Below are positions 35,331 through 49,175 of a DNA stretch of 64,000 nt, one piece after another. Numbering within the stretch: position 1 is the stretch's first letter; every line of letters begins with the position of its first letter. The stretch is from Polydactylus sextarius (Eukaryota > Chordata > Actinopteri > Polynemidae). The notes beneath the pieces are model-generated. The model was not told where the DNA came from. It saw only the letters and a program-made list of their open reading frames with translations, and searched no databases. The position numbers and the translations under genes are program-made. Location: NCBI GenBank assembly GCA_016801845.1, contig CM028922.1, positions 10,131,001 through 10,195,000 of the forward strand, given 5' to 3'.

Positions 35331-35671
35331 CACAAGAATATGAGGTCATTGTGATCTTGACATTTGACTTGTGTCAAATGTGGTTAGTTGTGATATAACA
35401 TTAAAAGGGCCCACAACATGTTTTGTGAAGTCACAATGACAGTTGACCTTCAATCACAAAAATCTAATTAGTTCATCCCAATTTTGTGCCAAATTTGAAA
35501 GGATTCCCTAAGGGCATCTTTTATGAAGCAATAAAGATGTTTTCTGTGGCCACAGCGACCTTGACCGACACTATCTGATCAGCTCATCCATGGGTCAACG
35601 TTCTTGATATATTATCTTTACAAGTATGGGCAGATAAACAGACAGTATGAAAACATAATGTCTCTCGTTAA
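35331..35671 (+). repeat. Fish interspersed repeat, copy 2
   Basis: Longer copy of the family seen at 4915. In order it has gaggtcattgtgatcttgac, cacaatgacagttgaccttc, gtgccaaatttgaaaggatt and the end segment gaaaacataatgtctctc. All are recognisable from a common fish repeat. It lies 158 nt upstream of the CH-end exon in the transcript sense. Confidence 0.75.
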
Positions 35672-36011
35672 AGCGGTCAAAAGAAAAACAATCAAAGGAA
35701 ATATCAACTATAAATATGGTCAAATGAACCAATTGACTATAACCAGGGTAACAATTTAAGTCTAAACAATCTAACAATCTACATTTCAGTGATATTAAGT
35801 AATGTTTAGTTTTCCATGTGTGATAATATACTTTCTCCTATTTTTTTTGCGTGTTTTAGTACAAGAAGGTTAAGTGTGTGTCTGTATTTAAGCAGATTTA
35901 ACGCTGCTTATGAGTCACACGCAAGTGAGCTTATGGCTGAGGACTACAGATGGCGTGCTTGCTGGGTCTACAGAGGCTAGTTCAGGAAGATGAAGAAACC
36001 ACCACCCCAAA

Positions 36012-36012
<1 letters not shown>

Positions 36013-36063
<51 letters not shown>
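36013..36063. repeat. (CATA)n(CA)n microsatellite
   Basis: Three CATA units followed by about 39 nt of pure CA. Confidence 0.95.
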
Positions 36064-36064
<1 letters not shown>

Positions 36065-37028
36065 AACAACAAAACACAAACGCTGTCTCATATGCCTCAT
36101 TACCCACTCCAGGGTGTATTTTCACTCGCAACACCGTGGCAATGCCAGATGCCTCCTCGACAGGGAGGAGAAAATTGTTATCTCAAGCCCCCTTCCTCAG
36201 CAGGTGTGTCATCCACAGCCTCTCATCAAACTCCCTCCTCTCTAAACACACACAATGCAGCATGTTACCATTCATGGCTTTTAAAATTCAAGATGATCTG
36301 ACGCCACTGGGCGGCTACAAAGAGAGGACAGCCACTTTAGGATTTCTGTGGTGCTTAAAGCTGAAGAGGTGTTGACCAAAAAAAAACCTTTCACTCTTTC
36401 TCTATTCAAGCCCTTCTCATATTTAACATAATTAGTAGTGGAGAGTGCAGGGATTACATGAAGCACTGTTATGGAGTTCGAATACATCACATTCATTTAC
36501 ATCTAACCACTCTATGGGGGGAGACCTTGACGAGGCTATCGTTCGCCAGGATGATAAGAGGTTATTTCTCTATGTTGCTAAAGACCCGTGTAATAGGCAG
36601 TCATGTTCATGTTTAATGCTTCCAATATGTGCCTAGACAACCATTACACACCTCTTTAACATATATTCTAACTACACTCTGCAGGCAGAGACAAGAAAAA
36701 AGAGGGGGAAAGAAAGACAGACAAAGAGGAGAGGAGAGAAGAATGGGGTGCTAATTTAACTCAGAGTCTCTGTTTAGTAAGAGGTTATGGGTGTTCAATA
36801 AATCACTGAGGATAAACCCTTTGTCCTGGTTGGTGGCATGATGCCCACGGGGCAATGCTGCAGGGAGGGATCACATATGGCGTACTGCCCCCGAGTCTTT
36901 ATTAGCTCTGCTCTTTTTTTTTTTTTTTTTGGTTTTATCAGCCTGTACTGTCTGTGACAGGGGAACAGACAATATAATTAAAGCAGGAAAGCTTACAAAC
37001 ATATGCAAAATGTTAATGATATATAGAC

Positions 37029-37088
37029 CGACAGGCAGACAGAGACAGGGACAGACAGACAGACAGACAGAGAGACAGACAGATAGAT
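37029..37088. repeat. (CAGA)n microsatellite
   Basis: About 60 nt of CAGA with ggca, gaga and gata variants, containing five perfect units in the middle. Confidence 0.93.
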
Positions 37089-38174
37089 TAAGAATTTGAT
37101 AGCAATCCATATTTAATACTGGACACAGTGTGATCAGCTGTGCTCAGATCCGGCTGAACGCAGCTGGCTTCAGCCAGGTTATGTCAAAATTCAAAAGGGT
37201 AGCGGGGCCGCTGGCCTCGAGCCAGAAATGTAAAGCGGGTCCAGAGCCATGCTTTGGCCTGCAGAGACAAGGCATGAGCGTGCCAGCGCTGAGCAAACGT
37301 GGTAGCGTGACTCCCACACATCACAGGCTAAAGTCTATTAATATTAAATCCGGAGTTTCCTTTAGCATTAAGCAGTTTGTTAGCTCGTGTTAGCCTCACA
37401 CGGTATAATGTTAGGAATATGTCTTAATACTGGGAGCACTGCGTCTGCCTCTGGCATTGGTAAGAAATGCTAATTTGCAATCTGTTTGTGGGGCCAGCTG
37501 TGGACGTACAAATACCATGTCATGTAGCGACAGCTACATATTTTATTTGTAGAACTACACTTTCACACTGCAGAGACATAGTAGATGTAAATCCAGGATA
37601 GAATCTGACTTTACTTAACTACTCAAAGAAAAAAAAAACATCTAGAAGCAGCCTTTGAAGCCTCAGAGTCAGATGGCGACACTCAAGATGAAGATTTTTT
37701 AGGAGATGATTTCATTTATCTGTCTCAAAGAGCCACTCCTCTTTATTTTCCGTGCTCCACTCAAAGGTGGTCTGTCTGATTGTGTTCTCCACTCTCTGCT
37801 CGTGTTTCTGCTTCCCCTTTCTGCCTCTAATACACTCTCTTCACCCTCCTCTGATCCTGTGGTTCAGTCAAAGCCTTTGAGTCGCCACACATTATTAATT
37901 TCCCTCTCATCTTGTACTCCCCGGGGGGTCTTAACTCTGGGGCTAGCCAGAGAATAAAGCCTCTTTTCACCCCTCTTGGAAAATGCAAAAAAGACAAGTC
38001 ACACGATGGAGTGACAGTTTAGATTTCTTAAGCCTCAAACCAGTATCTTACCTTAATTGCCACCCAACAGCCGCTGGCATGCCCCTTTTTACCCAAATTT
38101 GACCCCTTAAGTCAGTTGGAATAGTGTAATTGAAGACACATGTTAAGACAGACATGCAACACTTACATTCAGTA

Positions 38175-38176
<2 letters not shown>

Positions 38177-38211
<35 letters not shown>
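38177..38211. repeat. (TG)n microsatellite
   Basis: Uninterrupted 35 nt of TG. Confidence 0.95.
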
Positions 38212-38213
<2 letters not shown>

Positions 38214-38868
38214 GGATAAGGATTGTATCTATGGATTAACAATGAAGTGAAGCCAAGTGTTTGCAAACATACATTTACCCCGGCAACCAGGACTCCACAG
38301 AATACGCTTGGTCATCATTTACAAATCAAATCAAACCTGCAGCCATATGCTATTAACCCGCATGAAGGTGGGGATGTGATCTGATTAAGATCTGAAAACC
38401 TCAAGCAAGAGGACTATTGACAGTCCATCAAAAAACACGCCCAACTGCCAATTCTGCTCAAATCTGAAGCTGTCGTGATGTGTTTATATCCGGCACCGCA
38501 AATCAGTTCCTGGGTTCAAAGTCGTGCAACAAAGAGGTTTTTTTTCCCTCTGTCATTTTTCTCTCCTGGCTCCTCCTTCATCAGCCAACTCCCCGATAGT
38601 GTGATATATTTATGAAGTATTCACACTTTGATAGCACAGAATTCCTCTGCTTTACGCTGGTCTGCCAATGTGGTGGGCACGAAGCATGAGGGGCACAGAG
38701 TGGGAGAGCTGAGAACAGATGGCTGAGTGGGAACCCTGCATGCCCAACATCAATAATAGACAGACAGAGGAGGGACGGCTGAGCCCATCCGTGTGTGTAT
38801 GTGCATCCTACTGTCCCACCGCCTCCGGGAGTTTCTGTCTTTTACAAATCTTCTCTTATTCTGTCATT

Positions 38869-38890
38869 TCTCTCTCTCTCTCTCTCTCTG
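38869..38890. repeat. (TC)n microsatellite
   Basis: About 22 nt of TC inside a longer pyrimidine-rich stretch (38835-38940). Confidence 0.85.
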
Positions 38891-41800
38891 GCTCAAATCT
38901 CTGTTTCCTCTCTCTTTCACAGTTACTTTTCTGTATTATTCACACATAAAATGTGTCCTTCCAAAAAAAAAAAAAAATAGAAAAGAAAAAGAAACAAGAA
39001 TAATTCTCAAACTTCCAGGGTAAAAAAAATGCTCTCACAGAGGAGGTGAAGCATGTGCAGGTACACAACTTTAAAACTTTAATATTAACATTGCATTAGA
39101 CATAAAGACATTGCTTAAAAGCTGAAAAAACAGTGGAAGAAATGGATAAATGCAACTATATAAGTAGATGGTTTAGTTAATTTGGCCTGCAGCCAAGGAA
39201 ATAAGTAAATGAATATAACATAAACCTAAATCTCAGAGGATGGGATTTGAGTCTTGCGTCTTGCATACACAGTCTTTGACACGAATTAAGTGCTGTGCAA
39301 CAAAGTGAATGAATGACTGTGATTAGTCTCCGGGCATCAGATCATGTTTAAGTTGCCGAGCACTATCGGGAGCTGGAGGCCTTTGCAAATCCTGATCCTA
39401 CAGTCAGTCAGATTGGCACCTGCCACACTACACTAAATCCGTTCAAAACAGACCTTCCAGCTGCTTGATTACAGAGGATTTCACTATGTACGTCCAAGCC
39501 AGCTTCTGGTCAGAAAGAGAGCTGCTGGCTGCTGCCTTCTGACCCAAAGACCCCATTTACTACCAGTGCCAGAAAAAATGGCTTTTAAAAATGGCCTGCA
39601 GAGGGCATCCAGCCGGCACACAAAATGTTACTTCTTATGTCAGCGATTGAAAATGTGGGTTAGCTTAACATAATACAGATGATGCGATGCTAAAAGGTTT
39701 AAGCCCCTTTTTTGGGAGAAAAAGGAAAGTTGGGCAGATTTCCATGCATGTCCTGCGTGACCGTCGATATGAAATATTGACGTGAATATGTGCCTACAAA
39801 TCAATTTCGGAGCTTATTTAGCTTTAGGGCCTCGGACATCGATTCGATCTGACCCTGCGCTGCTTGGATTGTAAAAGGGCAACTGTGGCTAATATGTACA
39901 AACACCTGCCAATATGTCGCAGCCGCGTCCATGACCTGTCCCATTTCACGCTAAATCACTATACGGGGACCTGTTCACTTATGTGTGACTATGACTGTGT
40001 GTATTGCTGACACACTAAGATCAATGGTGCTCTAGCTTGTAGAGACTGCAATATTGGTGAAAACGACAGGTGCTGGTGGAGACGGGGCTTAAAGAAAAGT
40101 TGATCCAGGTGACTAAGGTCCAGATTAGGAGATGAGATAAGGTCATATTTAATATTTACCAAAACTGTAAGGCTTTAAAATTCCTCTGACATGGAAGTAA
40201 ACACCTTTGCTGTAACTTCAGAGTAACTGTTTTATTTTCCATCCATTGCGCTGTAGTTAAAATCAAAACAAGTGAAAATGTTTCACAGTCGAAAATGTAG
40301 AAGAGCAGCAGATGCAATGGATTTACTTTCATCGCGTGCAGCGATTTCTTGTTGGCCATAAACCGGGCTAAACGTTTTGGTTAAGAGGCTGACAGAAACA
40401 TCACTTGAATAACTCTGCATTACAAATCAAGGAGGGGGAAGGAGAAGGGGGAATCCACTTTTGAGCCGTCAGAGCCACACGGCATTAATAACCCCTATAA
40501 ATGTAAACTACAACGATAAGCACAAAAAAAGAAAAAGCCGCTGCGCTCAACAGTAACCGACCGCTTATGATTGTTATGCGTAAACAGATTATTTGATGCA
40601 AAGCCAGTTCATTCATAATGAATGAGGAGGCGATGAGCCGACAGAAAGACAGAGAGGGAGTGAGAGTATATCAGCAGCATTCGAGGCTCGGGGCACAGCT
40701 GGGAGGTGGGAGAGGAGGTTTTTGGGCAGTGAGGGGGTGGCGAGAGGAACTCGCAGGCATTTGGTGACTCAGCATCAAGAGTTGGACAAAGCTGCCTCCA
40801 CTGAGGAACTCTGCTGAGCCGGCATAAATTAAAGTTCTCCCCATGAAAACTGTTGCATGGTGAGATGTGGCTAGTTTCAATTTGAAGAAATGTTGATAAA
40901 AAATCTTGTACTTTAAGGTTAAATAATCTCAAATATTTACTGGTTAACTGGTCAATTTATGGTTTTCCTGCTTGTTCACACATTTCATTGATAAAAAAAA
41001 TTAATCAGACAAACAATCTAAAGCTTTTTTTAACTATGAAATATACTGCAATGCCTTCTTGAATCTGATTGTTGTTTTTTTTTCAACCTGACGAGATGAT
41101 GAGTCTGTGTTAGATCCATTTCTATAGTTAACATGTCAGAAGATTATTTTTTACTTTCCAATACAAAAATATTGACTAATATTCTCTTGAATATAGTAAT
41201 GTGGGAGAGTTTTCAATATGACCATTGCTTATAGCTGCTTCACTTTGCTGCAGTAATATACTGTAATTCTTTGAAAGTTGATGACAAATTGCTCATTATG
41301 ACAGTTTATTAATCTCAGCAGGTTATATGAGTTTGAATGTCAGCTAATGAGTGTGTGTGTGTGTGTGTTTGAACCTTGTCAGAATAATTTCCTGGTGAAT
41401 TTTTAGGTGAGAGTTCAAACAAAAGTCAACAGAAAACGGTCAAGTGTTGCGGTGTCTTGATACATGTGAGGCTGAAGCGTAAAGCCTTGGATCAGCCAGA
41501 GCCCAAAGGGTTCAATCACCGAGGTGATTCCTGTCTCACATTTCACTGGGTATCTCTTCCCACAGGCGCAAAACAGTTGACCTTCCTACAGGGATGTCAC
41601 AGCATCTACGGTGGTGATAGGACGACACAACAACAGCGACAACAGCAGTTGCATTAACACGTTTATGGACTAAACAGCTCTTTAGGGACACGATAAGGGC
41701 TGAGACATGGTGGACAAGTGCTGTCGAAGTACCTTGTCCCCTGCAGATCTTTCTCACACCACAGTGAACTGATGTCTTTCACAGAAACACAGAGGCAGAA

Positions 41801-44453
41801 GGCAGCGCGCAATATACTGAAAATGCAACATATTCAAAGTGATAGCTGAGCCGACATAAGGAAAAATAAATAATAACAAATGACTAAAATGTAAAAAACA
41901 CACATGGTGCATTATTGATTTTTGAAGCGTCTTTGGTCTTTGGCTGCAGGTTTCAGCCACAATTCAGACACACAATCTGTCTGCTGCCTCTTCTCCAACA
42001 AAACAGCAGGTCAGTTTTTTTGCACTATTACTCATGATCTCAACACACTGCTGAGAAAGATCACACCCCACCTCCAAAGTGCTGAAAGCGCTCCACTAAA
42101 ACAAAAATAAAGGAGGAAATGAGAAAATGTGCGTGTGTGTGCACAGGCGTGTGAGCGTGTTTGTCTGGGGTTGGCGTGCGTGTTTCATTTGGCCCAGTTT
42201 TTTTTTCTTTCTTTTTTTTTTTGCTTCTTACCAAACATGTGTTTGACATTTGGATGCTAGAATGACTAAACCTCCCGCTGTGATGAAAATTTCCTCAGCG
42301 TCATGCCATGTTTCAAAGTCATGCCTCAACCGTTTGTAGCTCAGTGAAACGTCCAAAACCTGCTGGTCCGTCGTTGACATTTCAATCAGCAGCTCGCGCA
42401 GAAAGGCCACGTGTAAGGCAATGTATCGCAAAATATGTCATTGAGGATAAGGCTTTAATGTCATTCAAGGCTTTACTGTACAAAATGTGTCGATAAGGTC
42501 TGAAAATTTGATCAACTGGAATCCAAAATATTTATAATGTGGTTTAGTGCTCTGGTGCTCTGAGAGGAAACCTGGAACGGTGGACATGGGGCCAAACAAC
42601 ACATTGACAGGATGATATTATTGGCTGATGTGGTGTCAGGGATATGTCGACTCATATTGTATTAAGGCAGACATGCTACAAAAGAAGAGCTGTCGAATGG
42701 AGCCAAAAATATGAGGAGACAGTGGGGGAAAATATAACTTCTGAGTCTTTAAGAGCCAGAAGAACTAAAGGTGAGTTTATTATTCCCTTGTTTCCACAGT
42801 CTGTATGTACTGTACGTCCATGCATGTTCTGACAAAGAGAAAGTAATTATATGAATATAGAAGCGTGCATTACATAATGTCTGCGTTTGCATTTCCTAAT
42901 GTTGCAACATCTTTTTTCATGGCTCGTCAGACGTCTAAGTTGTTTTGTCTGCTCACTGTTTGCAGAGCAGTTCCGGTCAGGTTGCCACACGACACCGTCT
43001 GGCTCGAATCTCCAACAGCAAAACAGCTGCTGCCTTCAGCCAATCCACCCGTCATTATACAGTCTCTTCTCCCTCATTTTTTTCGGCTGCGGTGAGGCCG
43101 ACACAGCAAGAAAATTGCTGTTAGACAGCGACATGTCACAGCGAAATCCATTATGATTTACCATAAATCCCTGTAGAACACGAGCATGTCTGATAAGTCC
43201 AGCATTTAGAAAAAGCTATGAAATAATGATCCAGCGTTTCCCTGTTTTCTTTCTTTCCCACTGTGCACTTAAACATAGAATAAATATAACAAGCTGAATT
43301 TGACAAATTTTGGTTCCCTACCCATTTTCTGTGATGGACGTCGTCCAGAAAAAAAGATGTTTTATGAAGGTTTGAGCAACCACAGTGGATAAACATGCAC
43401 CAATTAAAACATTTAGTGAAGTTGGAAAAAAAATATCTGTCAATCTTTGGGTCAGGGTTGTGGCTTGGAAAAAAAAAAATGCTTTACCACAGGTCAACCC
43501 TATCTCTATCTGTATATCACTGTCAAGAGATGCAACAGTTTAGGTTCCTATCTGATGAACTTGTCCTGCTTACTCCACCCCAACCCTAAAAGCCCCAACC
43601 CTCAACCCTAATCTTTAAATCAACAGAAAACATTGTGCAAAGCAGTTCTGAGCCAATGCACAAACAAATGTAAACACATATTAAGACACCATGATGAATC
43701 GTTTTGGTCGTTCAAAGTGGTTCCAGGGGCTTTGCTGTGTAAAGACGACAAAACCAATTCATTTCATTTAAAAGGTCAAGAAAATGACTGTAAAGTTATT
43801 CATGTCAGTATTGTTTTATTCACAATGGTTTCTATTCTGCTTAAAAAGTATGATTGTTTACATCTGGGGTCAGGCATTCCAATCGTGTTGGGCACAATGG
43901 ACACAATGGGAATGATTCCACCAACAGCTTAATCATAATGTATGATTAAATCTCACAGAAATATTAAAAACCATTAAAGCTTGACTTTTTTTTATTAAAT
44001 TATTGCATAGAAACCTTGTGCATAACTATTTACTATTTAGTGCTGAAAAACAGCAAAAGTGATTATTGGCAGAAGTTGGCCTCCTTCTTCTTACCACATA
44101 ACAGCTGTACATGAAAAACAAGTTGTTTTCAACCACAACAGACAGAAAGGAAAAATGCAACCCATTTAGAGTCACCCCAAAAGCTCTGGTGTCCACAGAA
44201 GTCGTTTTGACATTTAAAAAGCTTTTTTCAGTTTTATCCGCCTGGGTGTGTACATTGGAGATGATCCCTGACACAAAGCTGCCGGGGGGCGTGTGGTGAC
44301 ACAAGGGTTTAAGGCTTTGAAGCAGGTGGTGGTGATAAGGGCAAACTGGGGATCATGGAAGGAAATGGGGGTTTCCTATGATGGTGGTGTTGGTGGGGGG
44401 GACAATGATGCTGCTACTTCCACATACTTCTTATCAGACACAAGCACCTGAGC

Positions 44454-44454
<1 letters not shown>

Positions 44455-44484
<30 letters not shown>
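44455..44484. repeat. (TG)n microsatellite
   Basis: Uninterrupted 30 nt of TG. Confidence 0.95.
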
Positions 44485-44485
<1 letters not shown>

Positions 44486-47484
44486 CTTGTACACATGATG
44501 GTCCGGTGCATGTTGGTGTGACAGAGAGCACTGAGAGAATGAATGGGGGATTAGACCAACATGGGTAATCCTGCTGGAGGGGAGGGGTATGTGCAGAGGG
44601 AGGTCTGCACACACCCCTCTGTCAGAGGAGATAAGGAAGTTGGGGAAGGCGGGAGGAGGGGTGTAAACCCCTACATCACACACACATCTGAATTTTACAT
44701 TTTGAAGGGGATCTTAAATGATTCTAGACATAAAGGTCAGTTTTCCTGCTATGATATAAACATGGGTTAACTCTTGGGCTTTTGAAAGATGTCAATATTA
44801 AGCAGAGACAGGGAGCCTTCAGAAAAGATATGATTGAATGGTTGCACTATGGGAAATGTAGAACACAGTATGTTTGGGGTTTAGGATCTACGAATCAAGC
44901 CTTCACCTTTTTCCCCTTTAATTTCTAATAAACACTGTATTTTTAGTGTTTTACTGTTTCTTATGGGACTGGTGAAAAAAAAAAAACAGCTTGCCTTGCA
45001 TTTTAAAGCTCCATGAATTTTATAGTGCACCTTTAATGAAGATATTTTATATTGTAAACATCTCCCTGAAGAACAATATACACAATACCGGGCAGGTGAT
45101 TATGTGAATGTACACAAGCAAAATAAATCCATATTCCTCAACACACAAGTATAAACCTGGATTTTTCCAAATACAGAACATAAATGGACTATAGGTGAAG
45201 ATTAGAGCATTAAAATAATCCAGACTGAAGCAATGTTGGAGAAAATATCATTCTCTATAACAAACCTCTACGCATGCCTTCAGCAGCCACTCATGCACAA
45301 TTACACTCCAAATTCTAGTACTTAACTTGCCTCTGGTGTGTAGAGATTATTGGTGTCTTTTTTCATTCGCAACGGGACGACTTCCTCTTGTCTGACTACA
45401 CTGCGAATCCTGCTCCACTGTCTTTAGAGAGGCTGTGTTTCTGGAAGATGAATCCTACAGCGACCCACTGGTGCTTCATATTCCAACTGGCTGCAGCTGA
45501 GTACAGAGATACAGATGATCTTTTTTTTTTCCCTCCTCTCTTTCCCTTCAACTCAGCCAACGTTCCTTTCCCTGTAAAACCCTTATCACACACTACAATG
45601 TTTACCCGGTGGGAGAGATGCATGTAGACGGAGTTACCTTTATATTCACCTCATAGAAAGTCTAGTGGGAGGTATTCATAACCAATTCAGGGAGCGGATA
45701 AGCCCTGGCATCCAAAGCATGAAGGAATTTAGAAGAATAAAGCTTTTATTCCATGCTTTACCAAAGCATGTCTTTCTGCTGCAGTAATATAACTTTTAGT
45801 TTTGTATACATAGGGAGTAATGTTAGAAATACTTCTTTTCCTTTCACATTCTGACATCATACAAAAGTTCATTTTTCCCACGACTTTTATACATTTGTCA
45901 AACATGATCACCAGCAGGCACAGCACGGGCTGAGTAAGGAATAAAAAGAGGAGAGAAACTTGAGATAGTTCTGTGAGATAGATGTGTTTAGTCCAGCTAG
46001 TGACAGAAGCGCAGCAGCAGTCACTACCTAGAGGGTATGTCTTATTGGCCAGGAGGATGTTTCCATGGGAGCAGTGAAAGTGACAACTGAACAAAGGGCT
46101 TCCATTACAAACCCTGTCCCCTTCGCTCTGCTACCATTAAGACCCGTCCACGGGACGCCTAACGCCGCTGACAGATGAAGAGGAGCACAACAACACAACA
46201 GGGACCAATCTGAACTATAAGGCCACATTCCATTTCCCCAGTGCACCTAAATGTCCAGATAATATCAAAAGCAAAAATAGATTGAGGACATGTTGTGCCA
46301 TGGGATACAAAGTGCAGTGTTTAAGAAATGTAGAGCACTTTAAGACGGAGGGGATTCCATTCACCATTATCTCCAGATGTTTACCCTTGTCCACAGCAGG
46401 CAGGAAATATCTTACGTAATAAATAAAATCTAGAATCCAGTCTATTCAATCAATACTGCATCGTACGTACACACAACTCCCAAATTCCCATCACTCACTA
46501 AATTGGAAGCCCTTTCATTGGAACTTAATTATCATGAATTATGCCATATTACTCAACGGAGAACATAATCATAATTCTTCCAACTTTAATGACTTTGCAG
46601 TGCAGGGAAGGATTTCAGCAATGTAGAACTGAAATAATCACTGGTGAAGGAAAAAAATGTCTACAATTCTGCACTGAGAAACAACGCCAACGCTGATTTC
46701 GGTAGCACAAAGGGCTGACAAACATCATCATCAGCACCTGATAAAGGACCGTGTGACATGGTTTGATGTTTACACCGAAGATTAATCGGAAAGTACAATC
46801 AACAGGAAGGGAAAGAAATGCTTTTCTGTTTCAGTCATTAATATTCTCTGATTACACAATAAAGATCAGAACAAAGATTATTTAAATAGCAATTAGACCA
46901 GTTTTGTGAAATTCACATAACAAATAGTATCCGAGTCTTTCCTAAATTAGCTTTGGACATAATAAATTGGTGATAATAAACATTCTATATGGACATAAAC
47001 GTGATTATGTCTGCTACTGCGGGCATCTCATGAATAGCACCTGATGTGTGCGAGAAAACAGCAGTAAATGCAATGAAAAAGACAGATTGAATATGAAAAT
47101 TGCCTTAAAGCAGCTCAAGGCTCTAGACATCCTCCAATATCCACACAAATAATCTTTCTTACCTCACTTTTACATTATTCATGAGATGTGAGGATCTACA
47201 GTACCAGAACGACTCTGACAGTTCAATGTGTCTGCCTCGTGGCAGTTTCTCCAACTCTTTATTCTGCATATGGCTCCAAGTAGCGCAGGGCACCTGTAGA
47301 CCACAGAGACTAACCACAAATGTTTCATATGCACCTTGTGGAAGAAAAGCCTAGACCATGCTGATTGTAACTGGATCAACATAAGCTGTCCACATGTGTG
47401 AGGAATGCACCAAGACAAGGCGATAGCAATAGAGTTACAGTAACCATTAACCATTCAAGGGTCTTTTTAGTGAAAGGTGATTGT

Positions 47485-47590
47485 ACATTATCGGGTACAA
47501 TCCAGGGTCCAGTATCTTGTGGCCCAGATCGAACCACTGACTTTCCAATTAGTGGATGTTCCACTCTATATCCTGATCCACAACTAACCA
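47485..47590 (+). repeat. Fish interspersed repeat, second half, short copy
   Basis: It contains ggtccagtatcttgtggccc, gatcgaaccactgactttcc and aattagtggatgttccactc, in the same order as at 33530-33745. It is truncated at both ends. Confidence 0.65.
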
Positions 47591-49156
47591 TGTCAGGGCC
47601 CAAAGGAGTCTCTGGGAAGATGAAGTCAGTAGGAGTAGAGTGATGTATTTCATATCTGCCTGGGAAGTGCTCTTTAGAAAACAGGAAGTGAGGATCCAGC
47701 AGGAACAAAGCAGTCGTGACACTATGAGTACAGTAAAGAACGATGCATGAAAAAGTTATCTGTTTTCAGTGAGTGATTTAGTAAACCCCAAAATGATGAG
47801 CTTCGAGTATAACATACTTTTGGCAAAAAAGCTTCCCAACATTAGTCTTGATTTTCTACTGATCGAATTCACAAAAAGAAGTACGGAAGCCCAAGTCGCC
47901 CTGGAGGCAGATGCTCCAATAAAACTCATTTTTATGAGTCATTTAAAGTTCCAGTATCCCCATGGTTTGTTAACGGGGATTTAAATTGTCAAACAAAAAA
48001 ATGTTGTACTTTAAACGAGTCCAACTGGGAACGAACACTGTGTCAGCACTGCAGCTGTTCTGAGTACACTCTAAAAAAAAAAAATACATTCAAATATTTA
48101 TTTGTCCCATACACAGTAGAGTGAAATACTTTTCAAAGAAATAATATGTGACATGAATACAGTTACTGTATGGTAAGATTAGATTAAAGCTGGTTATGTC
48201 CTCAATCGATTATGGTGACTTTTATCAAAGATCTAAAGTAATGAATTGCCTCTAAAAGTGTGTTTTTCTGATGCGTGTGTGGGTTGTGTAGTCCATACGC
48301 TATGTGTGAGAACAGTGATGAAGTAATTGTGTTACCATCTGTGGCTACAGATGGGCACGCTCACATGTTGTGTATGTTTGCGTGTTTGTATGTGTGTGTT
48401 GCAAAGCATGAATATTTTGTCTCACTGGCATGTGTGTAGACATTCAGGTTAACCACAGGGTTGCTCTCTTTTTCTTTTTTTTTTGCCTTTCTTAAAGTAC
48501 ATGGTGACACAGGTGGTACGTAAACCAGAAGGTGAATCAGAAATTTACAACACAGGGAGAAGGAGGGGCATTTTTCCTACTAGTCTAACACATGCCTGGC
48601 AGAGAGGCGAGGAAGTTGGAAAGTGTGAAATGAGCCGGAGGTGTGAGGGGGAGGAGGAGGGCGAAATGCCAAGTCTGACTTTATCTATCACACTGACAGA
48701 GTGGTGCTCCATATTATAGACACAGTATGCATGTCTTACACTTCACTGAGCTCTGGCAGTGTACTGGTGATTACATATGTGTTTTCTCACTTTGGTTTTA
48801 TGGTATGAAATTGTAATTACAATGGATAAGTGTTAGAATGGTGAAAACTTCAAATGTAAGGTTGAGAATAGAATCATTATCATTATTATTGTTATTGTAA
48901 GTTGGTATCAGGAAACTTTTGTTTTATGATTAAACATTTAATTTTTTAATCTTATATTATTTGAACAATGTTTGAAGGATCATTTGTTTATTTATAGATA
49001 AAGATATCAGCTGATGGGGACATAGCTATTGGGACATTTCCACGCATTATATATTGGTTTATATATTGGCCAATCCAAATATTGGTTGATAATTATTGTT
49101 ACGACGATAAATCTGAGATATGGAGGATTTTACACGACAATACAAAACTACAAAAT

Positions 49157-49175
49157 AATAATAATAATAATAATA
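49157..49175. repeat. (AAT)n short tandem repeat
   Basis: Six AAT/ATA units in a row. Confidence 0.85.

Noticed and set aside
42228..42431. Minus-strand frame ending near a GTAAGA donor-like site, with a plausible-looking composition (LRELLIEMSTTDQQVLDVSL)
   Set aside because: It does not match any CH-domain segment of Vav or another family I know, and there is no convincing acceptor. Could be tested by RNA-seq, but there is not enough to call it an exon.
49000..49090. Repeated atattggtt-like blocks near 49040-49085
   Set aside because: They resemble a tandem or interspersed repeat fragment, but the units are too few and too diverged for me to define its limits or family.
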